A DNA stretch of 64,000 nt from positions 1 to 64,000 of the forward strand of contig JAUCBJ010001340.1 of NCBI GenBank assembly GCA_032718475.1. The letters run 5' to 3'. Below the pieces are notes generated by a model that saw only the letters and a list, made by a program, of their open reading frames with translations, did no database searches and was not told where the DNA came from. The translations under genes and the position numbers were made by a program. Below, one piece after another: positions 49,201-62,199 of this stretch. Source of the DNA: Nemertoderma westbladi (lineage: Eukaryota; Xenacoelomorpha; Nemertodermatida; Nemertodermatidae). Position 1 is the stretch's first letter; every line of letters starts with the position of its first letter.

Positions 49201-51720
49201 GGGTGGGGAGTTTAAATGGCAGAGATTGTGGAATGGGGAGTTTATATGGCAGATATTGTGCAATGGGGAGTTTATATGGTAGAGATTGTGGAATGGGGAC
49301 TTTAAATGCCAGAGATTGTGGAATGGGGGAATTTATATGGCAAATATTGTGGAAAGGGGAGTTTATATGGCAGAGATTGTGGAATGGGGAGTTTAAAAGG
49401 CAGATATTGTGGAATGGGGAGTTTATATGGCAGATATTGTGGAATGGGGAGTTTATATGACAGAGATTGTGGAATGGGGATTTTATATGGCAGAGATTGT
49501 GCAATGGGGAGTTCAAATGGCAGATATTGTGGAATGGGGAGTTTATATGGCAGAGATTGTGGAATGGGGAGTTTAAATGGTAGAGATTGTGGAATGGGGA
49601 GTTTAAATGGCAGATATTGTGGAATGGGGAGTTTATATGGCAGAGATTGTGGAATGGGGAGTTTAAATGGCAGATATTGTGGAATGGGGAGTTTATATGG
49701 CAGAGATTGTGGAATGGGGAGTTGAAATGGCAGATATTGTGGAATGGGGAGTTTATATGGCAGAGATTGTGGAATGGGGAGTTTATATGGCATAGATTGT
49801 GGAATGGAGAGTTTATATGGCAGAGATTGTGGAATGGGGGTGGGGAGTTTAAATGGCAGAGATTGTGGAATGGGGGTGGGGAGTTTAAATGGCAGATATT
49901 GTGGAATGGGGAGTTTATATGGCAGAGATTGTGGAATGGGGAGTTTAAATGGCAGATATTGTGGAATGGGGAGTTTATATGGCAGAGATTGTGGAATGGG
50001 GAGTTGAAATGGCAGATATTGTGGAATGGGGAGTTTATATGGCAGAGATTGTGGAATGGGGAGTTTATATGGCATAGATTGTGGAATTTGGAGTTTATAT
50101 GGCAGAGATTGTGGAATGGGGAGTATATATGGTAGATATTGTGGAATGGGGAGTTTATATGGCAGATATTGTGGAATGGGGAGTTTATATGGCAGAGATT
50201 GTGGAATGGGGAGTTTATATGACAGAGATTGTGGAATGGGGATTTTATATGGCAGAGATTGTGGAATGGGGAGTTTAAATGGCAGATATTGTGGAATGGG
50301 GAGTTTATATGGCAGAGATTGTGGAATGGGGAGTTTAAATGGCAGAGATTGTGGAATGGGGAGTTTAAATGGCAGATATTGTGGAATGGGGAGTTTATAT
50401 GGCAGAGATTGTGGAATGGGGTGTTTAGATGGCAGAGTTTGTGGAATGGGGAGTTTACATGGCAGAGATTGTGGAATGGGGAGTTTATATGGCAGAGATT
50501 GTGGAATGGGGAGTTTATATGGCAGATATTGTGGAATGGGGTGGGGAGTTTAAATGGCAGAGATTGTGGAATGGGGTGGGGAGTTTAAATGGCAGAGATT
50601 GTGGAATGGGGAGTTTATATGGCAGATATTGTGCAATGTGGAGTTTATATGGTAGATATTGTGGAATGGGGACTTTAAATGCCAGAGATTGTGGAATGGG
50701 GGAATTTATATGGCAGATATTGTGGAATGGGGAGTTTATATGGCAGAGATTGTGGAATGGGGAGTATATATGGTAGAGATTGTGGAATGGGGTGGGGAGT
50801 TTATATGGCAGAGATTGTGGAATGGGGAGTTTATATGGCAGAGATTGTGGAATGGGGAGTTTATATGGCAGAGATTGTGGAATGGGGAGTATATATGGTA
50901 GAGATTGTGGAATGGGGTGGGGAGTTTATATGGCAGAGATTGTGGAATGGAGAGTTTATATGGAAGAGATTGTGGAATGGGGAGTTTATATGGTAGAGAT
51001 TGTGGAATGGGGTGGGGAGTTTAAATGGCAGAGATTGTGGAATGGGGAGTTTATATGGCAGATATTGTGCAATGGGGAGTTTATATGGTAGAGATTGTGG
51101 AATGGGGACTTTAAATGCCAGAGATTGTGGAATGGGGGAATTTATATGGCAGATATTGTGGAAAGGGGAGTTTATATGGCAGAGATTGTGGAATGGGGAG
51201 TTTAAAAGGCAGATATTGTGGAATGGGGAGTTTATATGGCAGAGATTGTGGAATGGGGAGTTTATATGACAGAGATTGTGGAATGGGGATTTTATATGGC
51301 AGAGATTGTGGAATGGGGAGTTCAAATGGCAGATATTGTGGAATGGGGAGTTTATATGGCAGAGATTGTGGAATGGGGAGTTTAAATGGCAGAGATTGTG
51401 GAATGGGGAGTTTAAATGGCAGATATTGTGGAATGGGGAGTTTATATGGCAGAGATTGTGGAATGGGGAGTTTAAATGGCAGATATTGTGGAATGGGGAG
51501 TTTATATGGCAGAGATTGTGGAATGGGGAGTTTATATGGCAGAGATTGTGGAATGGGGAGTTTATATGGCATAGATTGTGGAATGGGGAGTTTATATGGC
51601 AGAGATTGTGGAATGGGGAGTTTAAATGGCAGAGATTGTGGAATGGGGAGTTTATATGGTAGATATTGTGGAATGGGGAGTTTATATGGCAGAGATCGTG
51701 GAATGGGGTGGGGAGTTTAA
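40213..51720. repeat. Satellite higher-order block E (offsets 682, 3,516, 1,959, 1,809)
   Basis: One signature run starts at 43,395, 46,911, 48,870 and 50,679. Another starts at 41,516, 47,347, 49,306 and 51,115. A 682-bp offset links 40,213 to 40,895. A distinctive stretch at about 44,900-45,740 alternates GGAGAG and GGGGAG units and occurs once. Confidence 0.8.
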
Positions 51721-54700
51721 ATGGCAGAGATTGTGGAATGGGGAGTTTATATGGCAGATATTGTGCAATGTGGAGTTTATATGGTAGAGATTGTGGAATG
51801 GGGACTTTAAATGCCAGAGATTGTTGAATGGGGGAATTTATATGGCAGATATTGTGGAATGGGGAGTTTATATGGCAGAGATTGTGGAATGGGGAGTATA
51901 TATGGTAGAGATTGTGGAATGGGGAGTTTATATAGCAGATATTGCGGAATGGAGAGTTTATATGGCAGAGATTGTGGAATGGGGAGTTTATATGGCAGAG
52001 ATTGTGGAATGGGGAGTTTAAATGGCAGATATTGTGGAATGGGGAGTTTATATGGCAGAGATTGTGGAATGGGGAGTTTATATGGCAGAGATTGTGGAAT
52101 GGGGAGTTTATATGGCAGAGATTGTGGAATGGGGAGTTTAAATGGCAGATATTGTGGAATGGGGTGGGGAGTTTAAATGGCAGAGATTGTGGAATGGGGA
52201 GTTTATATGGCAGAGATTGTGGAATGGGGAGTTTAAATGGCAGATATTGTGGAATGGGGAGTTTAAATGGCAGAGATTGTGGAATGGGGAGTTTAAATGG
52301 CAGAGATTGTGGAATGGGGTGGGGAGTTTAAATGGCAGAGATTGTGGAATGAGGAGTTTATATGGCAGATATTGCGCAATGTGGAGTTTATATGGTAGAG
52401 ATTGTGGAATGGGGACTTTAAATGCCAGAGATTGTGGAATGGGGGAATTTATATGGCAGATATTGCGCAATGTGGAGTTTATATGGCAGAGATTGTGGAA
52501 TGGGGAGTTTATATGGCAGAGATTGTGGAATGGGGAGTTTAAATGGCAGATATTGTGGAATGGGGAGTTTATATGGCAGAGATTGTGGAATGGGGAGTTT
52601 AAATGGGAGAGATTGTGGAATGGGGAGTTTAAATGGCAGAGATTGTGGAATGGGGAGTTTAAATGGCAGAGATTGTGGAATGGGGTGGGGAGTTTAAATG
52701 GCAGAGATTGTGGAATGGGGAGTTTATATGGCAGATATTGCGCAATGTGGAGTTTATATGGTAGAGATTGTGGAATGGGGACTTTAAATGCCAGAGATTG
52801 TGGAATGGGGGAATTTATATGGCAGATATTGTGGAATGGGGAGTTTATATGGTAGAGATTGTGGAATGGGGAGTATATATGGTAGATATTGTGGAATGGG
52901 GTGGGGAGTTTATATGGCAGAGATTGTGGAATGGGGAGTTTATATGGCAGAGATTGTGGAATGGGGAGTTTATATGGCAGAGATTGTGGAATGGGGAGTT
53001 TATATGGCAGATATTGTGGAATGGGGAGTTTATATGGCAGAGATTGTGGAATGGGGAGTATATATGGCAGATATTGTGCAATGTGGAGTTTATATGGTAG
53101 AGATTGTGGAATGGGGACTTTAAATGCCAGAGATTGTGGAATGGGGGAATTTATATGGCAGATATTGTGGAATGGGGAGTTTATATGGCAGAGATTGTGG
53201 AATGGGGAGTATATATGGTAGAGATTGTGGAATGGGGTGGGGAGTTTATATGGCAGAGATTGTGGAATGGGGTGGGGAGTTTATATGGCAGAGATTGTGG
53301 AATGGGGAGTTTATATGGCAGAGATTGTGGAATGGGGAGTTTATATGGCAGATATTGTGGAATGGGGAGTTTAAATGGCAGAGATTGTGGAATGGGGAGT
53401 TTATATGGCAGATATTGTGCAATGTGGAGTTTATATGGTAGAGATTGTGGAATGGGGAGTATATCTGGTAGAGATTGTGGAATGGGGTGGGGAGTTTATA
53501 TGGCAGAGATTGTGGAATGGGGAGTTTATATGGCAGATATTGTGGAATGGAGAGTTTATATGGCAGAGATTGTTGAATGGGGAGTTTATATAGCAGATAT
53601 TGCGGAATGGAGAGTTTATATGGCAGAGATTGTGGAATGGGGAGTTTAAATGGCAGATATTGTGGAATGGGGAGTTTATATGGCAGAGATTGTGGAATCG
53701 GGAGTTTAAATGGCAGAGATTGTGGAATGGGGAGTTTAAATGGCAGAGATTGTGGAATGGGGTGGGGAGTTTAAATGGCAGAGATTGTGGAATGGGGTGG
53801 GGAGTTTAAATGGCAGAGATTGTGGAATGGGGAGTTTATATGGCAGATATTGTGCAATGTGGAGTTTATATGGTAGAGATTGTGGAATGGGGACTTTAAA
53901 TGCCAGAGATTGTGGAATGGGGGAATTTATATGGCAGATATTGTGGAAAGGGGAGTTTATATGGCAGAGATTGTGGAATGGGGAGTTTAAAAGGCAGATA
54001 TTGTGGAATGGGGAGTTTATATGGCAGAGATTGTGGAATGGGGAGTTTATATGACAGAGATTGTGGAATGGGGATTTTATATGGCAGAGATTGTGGAATG
54101 GGGAGTTCAAATGGCAGATATTGTGGAATGGGGAGTTTATATGGCAGAGATTGTGGAATGGGGAGTTTAAATGGCAGAGATTGTGGAATGGGGAGTTTAA
54201 ATGGCAGATATTGTGGAATGGGGAGTTTATATGGCAGAGATTGTGGAATGGGGAGTTTAAATGGCAGATATTGTGGAATGGGGAGTTTATATGGCAGAGA
54301 TTGTGGAATGGGGAGTTTATATGGCAGATATTGTGGAATGGGGAGTTTATATGGCATAGATTGTGGAATGGGGAGTTTATATGGCAGAGATTGTGGAATG
54401 GGGAGTTTAAATGGCAGAGATTGTGGAATGGGGAGTTTATATGGTAGATATTGTGGAATGGGGAGTTTATATGGCAGAGATCGTGGAATGGGGTGGGGAG
54501 TTTAAATGGCAGAGATTGTGGAATGGGGAGTTTATATGGCAGATATTGTGCAATGTGGAGTTTATATGGTAGAGATTGTGGAATGGGGACTTTAAATGCC
54601 AGAGATTGTTGAATGGGGGAATTTATATGGCAGATATTGTGGAATGGGGAGTTTATATGGCAGAGATTGTGGAATGGGGAGTATATATGGTAGAGATTGT

Positions 54701-57700
54701 GGAATGGGGAGTTTATATGGCAGAGATTGTGGAATGGGGAGTATATATGGCAGATATTGTGGAATGGGGAGTTTATATGGCAGAGATTGTGGAATGGGGA
54801 GTATATATGGCAGATATTGTGGAATGGGGAGTTTATATGGCAGAGATTGTGGAATGGGGAGTATATATGGTAGAGATTGTGGAATGGGGAGTTTATATGG
54901 CAGAGATTGTGGAATGGGGAGTATATATGGCAGATATTGTGGAATGGGGAGTTTATATGGCAGAGATTGTGGAATGGGGAGTATATATGGCAGATATTGT
55001 GGAATGGGGAGTTTATATGGCAGAGATTGTGGAATGGGGAGTTTACATGGCAGAGATTGTGGAATGGGGAGTTTATATAGCAGATATTGCGGAATGGAGA
55101 GTTTATATGGCAGAGATTGTGGAATGGGGTGGGGAGTTTAAATGGCAGAGATTGTGGAATGGGGAGTTTATATGGCAGATATTGCGCAATGTGGAGTTTA
55201 TATGGTAGAGATTGTGGAATGGGGACTTTAAATGCCAGAGATTGTGGAATGGGGGAATTTATATGGCAGATATTGTGGAATGGGGAGTTTATATGGTAGA
55301 GATTGTGGAATGGGGAGTATATATGGTAGATATTGTGGAATGGGGTGGGGAGTTTATATGGCAGAGATTGTGGAATGGGGAGTTTATATGGCAGAGATTG
55401 TGGAATGGGGAGTTTATATGGCAGAGATTGTGGAATGGGGAGTTTATATGGCAGATATTGTGGAATGGGGAGTTTATATGGCAGAGATTGTGGAATGGGG
55501 AGTATATATGGCAGATATTGTGCAATGTGGAGTTTATATGGTAGAGATTGTGGAATGGGGACTTTAAATGCCAGAGATTGTGGAATGGGGGAATTTATAT
55601 GGCAGATATTGTGGAATGGGGAGTTTATATGGCAGAGATTGTGGAATGGGGAGTATATATGGTAGAGATTGTGGAATGGGGTGGGGAGTTTATATGGCAG
55701 AGATTGTGGAATGGGATGGGGAGTTTATATGGCAGAGATTGTGGAATGGGGAGTTTATATGGCAGAGATTGTGGAATGGGGAGTTTATATGGCAGATATT
55801 GTGGAATGGGGAGTTTAAATGGCAGAGATTGTGGAATGGGGAGTTTATATGGCAGATATTGTGCAATGTGGAGTTTATATGGTAGAGATTGTGGAATGGG
55901 GAGTATATCTGGTAGAGATTGTGGAATGGGGTGGGGAGTTTATATGGCAGAGATTGTGGAATGGGGAGTTTATATGGCAGATATTGTGGAATGGAGAGTT
56001 TATATGGCAGAGATTGTTGAATGGGGAGTTTATATAGCAGATATTGCGGAATGGAGAGTTTATATGGCAGAGATTGTGGAATGGGGAGTTTAAATGGCAG
56101 ATATTGTGGAATGGGGAGTTTATATGGCAGAGATTGTGGAATCGGGAGTTTAAATGGCAGAGATTGTGGAATGGGGAGTTTAAATGGCAGAGATTGTGGA
56201 ATGGGGTGGGGAGTTTAAATGGCAGAGATTGTGGAATGGGGTGGGGAGTTTAAATGGCAGAGATTGTGGAATGGGGAGTTTATATGGCAGATATTGTGCA
56301 ATGTGGAGTTTATATGGTAGAGATTGTGGAATGGGGACTTTAAATGCCAGAGATTGTGGAATGGGGGAATTTATATGGCAGATATTGTGGAAAGGGGAGT
56401 TTATATGGCAGAGATTGTGGAATGGGGAGTTTAAAAGGCAGATATTGTGGAATGGGGAGTTTATATGGCAGAGATTGTGGAATGGGGAGTTTATATGACA
56501 GAGATTGTGGAATGGGGATTTTATATGGCAGAGATTGTGGAATGGGGAGTTCAAATGGCAGATATTGTGGAATGGGGAGTTTATATGGCAGAGATTGTGG
56601 AATGGGGAGTTTAAATGGCAGAGATTGTGGAATGGGGAGTTTAAATGGCAGATATTGTGGAATGGGGAGTTTATATGGCAGAGATTGTGGAATGGGGAGT
56701 TTAAATGGCAGATATTGTGGAATGGGGAGTTTATATGGCAGAGATTGTGGAATGGGGAGTTTATATGGCAGAGATTGTGGAATGGGGAGTTTATATGGCA
56801 TAGATTGTGGAATGGGGAGTTTATATGGCAGAGATTGTGGAATGGGGAGTTTAAATGGCAGAGATTGTGGAATGGGGAGTTTATATGGTAGATATTGTGG
56901 AATGGGGAGTTTATATGGCAGAGATCGTGGAATGGGGTGGGGAGTTTAAATGGCAGAGATTGTGGAATGGGGAGTTTATATGGCAGATATTGTGCAATGT
57001 GGAGTTTATATGGTAGAGATTGTGGAATGGGGACTTTAAATGCCAGAGATTGTTGAATGGGGGAATTTATATGGCAGATATTGTGGAATGGGGAGTTTAT
57101 ATGGCAGAGATTGTGGAATGGGGAGTATATATGGTAGAGATTGTGGAATGGGGAGTTTATATAGCAGATATTGCGGAATGGAGAGTTTATATGGCAGAGA
57201 TTGTGGAATGGGGAGTTTATATGGCAGAGATTGTGGAATGGGGAGTTTAAATGGCAGATATTGTGGAATGGGGAGTTTATATGGCAGAGATTGTGGAATG
57301 GGGAGTTTATATGGCAGAGATTGTGGAATGGGGAGTTTATATGGCAGAGATTGTGGAATGGGGAGTTTAAATGGCAGATATTGTGGAATGGGGTGGGGAG
57401 TTTAAATGGCAGAGATTGTGGAATGGGGAGTTTATATGGCAGAGATTGTGGAATGGGGAGTTTAAATGGCAGATATTGTGGAATGGGGAGTTTAAATGGC
57501 AGAGATTGTGGAATGGGGAGTTTAAATGGCAGAGATTGTGGAATGGGGTGGGGAGTTTAAATGGCAGAGATTGTGGAATGGGGAGTTTATATGGCAGATA
57601 TTGCGCAATGTGGAGTTTATATGGTAGAGATTGTGGAATGGGGACTTTAAATGCCAGAGATTGTGGAATGGGGGAATTTATATGGCAGATATTGCGCAAT

Positions 57701-58900
57701 GTGGAGTTTATATGGCAGAGATTGTGGAATGGGGAGTTTATATGGCAGAGATTGTGGAATGGGGAGTTTAAATGGCAGATATTGTGGAATGGGGAGTTTA
57801 TATGGCAGAGATTGTGGAATGGGGAGTTTAAATGGCAGAGATTGTGGAATGGGGAGTTTAAATGGCAGAGATTGTGGAATGGGGAGTTTAAATGGCAGAG
57901 ATTGTGGAATGGGGTGGGGAGTTTAAATGGCAGAGATTGTGGAATGGGGAGTTTATATGGCAGATATTGCGCAATGTGGAGTTTATATGGTAGAGATTGT
58001 GGAATGGGGACTTTAAATGCCAGAGATTGTGGAATGGGGGAATTTATATGGCAGATATTGTGGAATGGGGAGTTTATATGGTAGAGATTGTGGAATGGGG
58101 AGTATATATGGTAGATATTGTGGAATGGGGAGTTTATATGGCAGAGATTGTGGAATGGGGAGTTTATATGGCAGAGATTGTGGAATGGGGAGTTTATATG
58201 GCAGAGATTGTGGAATGGGGAGTTTATATGGCAGATATTGTGGAATGGGGAGTTTATATGGCAGAGATTGTGGAATGGGGAGTATATATGGCAGATATTG
58301 TGCAATGTGGAGTTTATATGGTAGAGATTGTGGAATGGGGACTTTAAATGCCAGAGATTGTGGAATGGGGGAATTTATATGGCAGATATTGTGGAATGGG
58401 GAGTTTATATGGCAGAGATTGTGGAATGGGGAGTATATATGGTAGAGATTGTGGAATGGGGTGGGGAGTTTATATGGCAGAGATTGTGGAATGGGGTGGG
58501 GAGTTTATATGGCAGAGATTGTGGAATGGGGAGTTTATAGGGCAGAGATTGTGGAATGGGGAGTTTATATGGCAGATATTGTGGAATGGGGAGTTTAAAT
58601 GGCAGAGATTGTGGAATGGGGAGTTTATATGGCAGATATTGTGCAATGTGGAGTTTATATGGTAGAGATTGTGGAATGGGGAGTATATCTGGTAGAGATT
58701 GTGGAATGGGGTGGGGAGTTTATATGGCAGAGATTGTTGAATGGGGAGTTTATATAGCAGATATTGCGGAATGGAGAGTTTATATGGCAGAGATTGTGGA
58801 ATGGGGTGTTTAGATGGCAGAGATTGTGGAATGGGGAGTTTATATGGCAGAGATTGTGGAATCGGGAGTTTAAATGGCAGAGATTGTGGAATGGGGAGTT
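51115..58900. repeat. Satellite higher-order block F (offsets 2,785 and 2,444)
   Basis: Runs starting 51,115, 53,900 and 56,344 correspond. Runs starting 52,788, 55,232 and 58,017 do so as well, with the two offsets in opposite order. Thus 51,811 and 57,040 match at 5,229 bp. The copy at about 54,700-55,000 has an expansion of alternating GTATATATGG and GTTTATATGG units. Confidence 0.8.
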
Positions 58901-60746
58901 TATATGGCAGAGATTGTGGAATCGGGAGTTTAAATGGCAGAGATTGTGGAATGGGGAGTTTATAGGGCAGAGATTGTGGAATGGGGAGTTTATATGGCAG
59001 ATATTGTGGAATGGGGAGTTTAAATGGCAGAGATTGTGGAATGGGGAGTTTATATGGCAGATATTGTGCAATGTGGAGTTTATATGGTAGAGATTGTGGA
59101 ATGGGGAGTATATCTGGTAGAGATTGTGGAATGGGGTGGGGAGTTTAAATGGCAGATATTGTGGAATGGGGAGTTTATATGGCAGAGATTGTGGAATCGG
59201 GAGTTTAAATGGCAGAGATTGTGGAATGGGGAGTTTAAATGGCAGAGATTGTGGAATGGGGTGGGGAGTTTAAATGGCAGAGATTGTGGAATGGGGTGGG
59301 GAGTTTAAATGGCAGAGATTGTGGAATGGGGAGTTTATATGGCAGATATTGTGCAATGTGGAGTTTATATGGTAGAGATTGTGGAATGGGGACTTTAAAT
59401 GCCAGAGATTGTGGAATGGGGGAATTTATATGGCAGATATTGTGGAATGGGGAGTTTATATGGCAGAGATTGTGGAATGGGGAGTATATATGGTAGAGAT
59501 TGTGGAATGGGGTAGGGAGTTTATATGGCAGAGATTGTGGAATGGGGAGTTTATATGGCAGAGATTGTGGAATGGGGAGTTTATATGGCAGAGATTGTGG
59601 AATGGGGAGTTTATATGGCAGATATTGTGGAATGGGGAGTTTATATGGCAGAGATTGTGGAATGGGGAGTATATATGGTAGAGATTGTGGAATGGGGTGG
59701 GGAGTTTATATGGCAGAGATTGTGGAATGGAGAGTTTATATGGAAGAGATTGTGGAATGGGGAGTTTATATGGTAGAGATTGTGGAATGGGGTGGGGAGT
59801 TTAAATGGCAGAGATTGTGGAATGGGGAGTTTATATGGCAGATATTGTGCAATGGGGAGTTTATATGGTAGAGATTGTGGAGAGGGGAGTTTATATGGCA
59901 GAGATTGTGGAATGGGGGAATTTATATGGCAGATATTGTGGTATGGGGAGTTTATATGGCAGAGATTGTGGAATGGGGAGTTTAAAAGGCAGATATTGTA
60001 GAATGGGGAGTTTATATGGCAGAGATTGTGGAATGGGGAGTTTATATGACAGAGATTGTGGAATGGGGATTTTATATGGCAGAGATTGTGGAATTTGGAG
60101 TTTAAATGGCAGATATTGTGGAATGGGGAGTTTATATGGCAGAGATTGTGGAATGGGGAGTTTAAATGGCAGAGATTGTGGAATGGGGAGTTTAAATGGC
60201 AGATATTGTGGAATGGGGAGTTTATATGGCAGAGATTGTGGAATGGGGAGTTTATATGCCAGAGATTGTGGAATGGGGAGTTTAAATGGCAGATATTGTG
60301 GAATGGGGAGTTTATATGGCAGAGATTGTGGAATGGGGAGTTGAAATGGCAGATATTGTGGAATGGGGAGTTTATATGGCAGAGATTGTGGAATGGGGAG
60401 TTTATATGGCAGAGATTGTGGAATGGGGAGTATATATGGTAGATATTGTGGAATGGGGAGTTTATATGGTAGATATTGCGGAATGGGGTGGGGAGTTTAA
60501 ATGGCAGAGATTCTGGAATGGGGAGTTTATATGGCAGAGATTGTGGAATGGGGAGTTTATACGGCAGAGATTGTGGAATGGAGAGTTTATATGGCAGAGA
60601 TTGTGGAATGGGGGTGGGGAGTTTAAATGGCAGATATTGTGGAATGGGGAGTTTATATGGCAGAGATAGTGGAATGGGGAGTTTATATGGCAGAAATTGT
60701 GGAATGGGGAGTTTATAAGGCAGAGATTGTGGAATGGGGAGTTTAA

Positions 60747-61940
60747 ATGGCAGAGATTGTAGATAGAATGGGGAGATTATATGGCAGATATTGTGGAATG
60801 GGGAGTTTATATGGTAGAGATTCTGGAATGGGGAGTTTATATGGCATAGCATGTGGAATGGGGAGTTTATATGGCAGATATTGTGGAATGGGGAGTTTAT
60901 ATGGCAGAGATTGTGGAATGGGGAGTTTATATGACAGAGATTGTGGAATGGGGAGTTTATATGGCAGAGATTGTGGAATGGAGAGTTTATATGGTAGAGA
61001 TTGTGGAATGGGGAGTTTATATGGCAGAGATTGTGGAATGGGGGGTTTATATGGCAGAGATTGTGGAATGGGGAGTTTATATGGCAGAGATTGTGGAATG
61101 GGGAGTTTAAATGGCATATATTGTGGAATGGGGAGTTTATATGGCAGAGATTGTGGAATGGGGAGTTTATATGGCAGATATTGTGGAATGGGGTGGGGAG
61201 TTTAAATGGCAGAGATTGTGGAATGGGGAGTTTATATGGCAGATATTGTGGAATGGGGAGTTTATATGGCAGAGATTGTGGAATGGGGAGTTTAAATGGC
61301 AGAGATTGTGGAATGGGGAGTTTATATGGCAGAGATTGTGGAATGGGGAGTTTATATGACAGAGATTGTGGAATGGGGAGTTTATATGGCAGAGATTGTG
61401 GAATGGAGAGTTTATATGGTAGAGATTGTGGAATGGGGAGTTTATATGGCAGAGATTGTGGAATGGGGGGTTTATATGGCAGAGATTGTGGAATGGGGAG
61501 TTTATATGGCAGAGATTGTGGAATGGGGAGTTTAAATGGCATATATTGTGGAATGGGGAGTTTATATGGCAGAGATTGTGGAATGGGGAGTTTATATGGC
61601 AGATATTGTGGAATGGGTGGGGAGTTTAAATGGCAGAGATTGTGGAATGGGGAGTTTATATGGCAGATATTGTGGAATGGGGAGTTTATATGGCAGAGAT
61701 TGTGGAATGGGGAGTTTAAATGGCAGAGATTGTGGAATGGGGAGTTTATATGGCAGAGATTGTGGAATGGGGAGTTTATATGGCAGATATTGTGGAATGG
61801 GGTGGGGAGTTTAAATGGCAGAGATTGTGGAATGGGGAGTTTATATGGCAGATATTGTGGAATGGGGAGTTTATATGGCAGAGATTGTGGAATGGGGAGT
61901 TTAAATGGCAGAGATTGTGGAATGGGGAGTTTATATGGCA
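60747..61940. repeat. Satellite terminal block G (offset 425) with block-A variants
   Basis: The run at 61,001 recurs at 61,426. The start of this block carries the same TTTATAAGGCAG and GTAGATAGAATGG irregularity that defines block A at the opposite end of the array. Confidence 0.75.
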
Positions 61941-62199
61941 TAGATTGTGGAATGTGGAGTTTATATGGCAGAGATTATGGAATGGGGAGTATATATGGTA
62001 GATATTGTAGATATTTAGGTCAGGTCAGGTATTCTAGGTCATTGATCAAGAAAACTTGCCACCTCCATGCAGCATAAAGGAGGTGCCACCTGTAGCTGCA
62101 TAGACCATCTTACTAGGGCAAATCTGGCCCTGTAACTAGGACCCCCTTCGTTCTGGGATAAGGACGCCCTTGGTCCTGGATTAAGGACCCATATACTTG

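Larger units (their letters stand above)
16234..62008. repeat. 45.8-kb satellite array of a 30-bp unit (about 1,500 copies)
   Basis: A canonical unit is at 16,381-16,410: it starts TTTATATGGCAGAG, continues ATTGTGGAATG and ends GGGAG. Units run head to tail without spacers across the whole interval. Common variants are TTTAAA, TTTACA, TTTATACGG and TTTATATAG at the start, GATATT for GAGATT, and GGAGAG or GGTGTTTAGATGG at the end. A 35-bp form carries an extra TGGGG, and a 31-bp form ends GGGGGAA. On the plus strand the unit has 12 G, 1 C, 8 A and 9 T. The canonical unit has no stop in any plus frame nor in two minus frames, so reading frames up to about 1,000 codons arise by chance. They lack fixed starts, codon bias and family similarity, and are not annotated as genes. 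Confidence 0.98.

Noticed and set aside
16238-61941. Hundreds of long reading frames in the satellite as repeat proteins
   Set aside because: They arise because the 30-bp unit lacks stops in five frames. They overlap on both strands, have no stable starts or ends, and higher-order offsets are mostly not multiples of three.
16234-62008. CRISPR-like array (30-bp periodic repeats)
   Set aside because: The units are contiguous with no unique spacers and lie in a spliced eukaryotic genome with no cas genes.
16234-62008. Relation to GGAAT-type human satellite because of GGAATGG
   Set aside because: Only seven bases match within a 30-bp unit of different length; there is no support beyond coincidence.
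16234-62008. Satellite as the binding target of the PRDM9-like array
   Set aside because: A rough reading of the contact residues (GGG then NCA NCA and so on) does not match the unit; a proper binding prediction would be needed.
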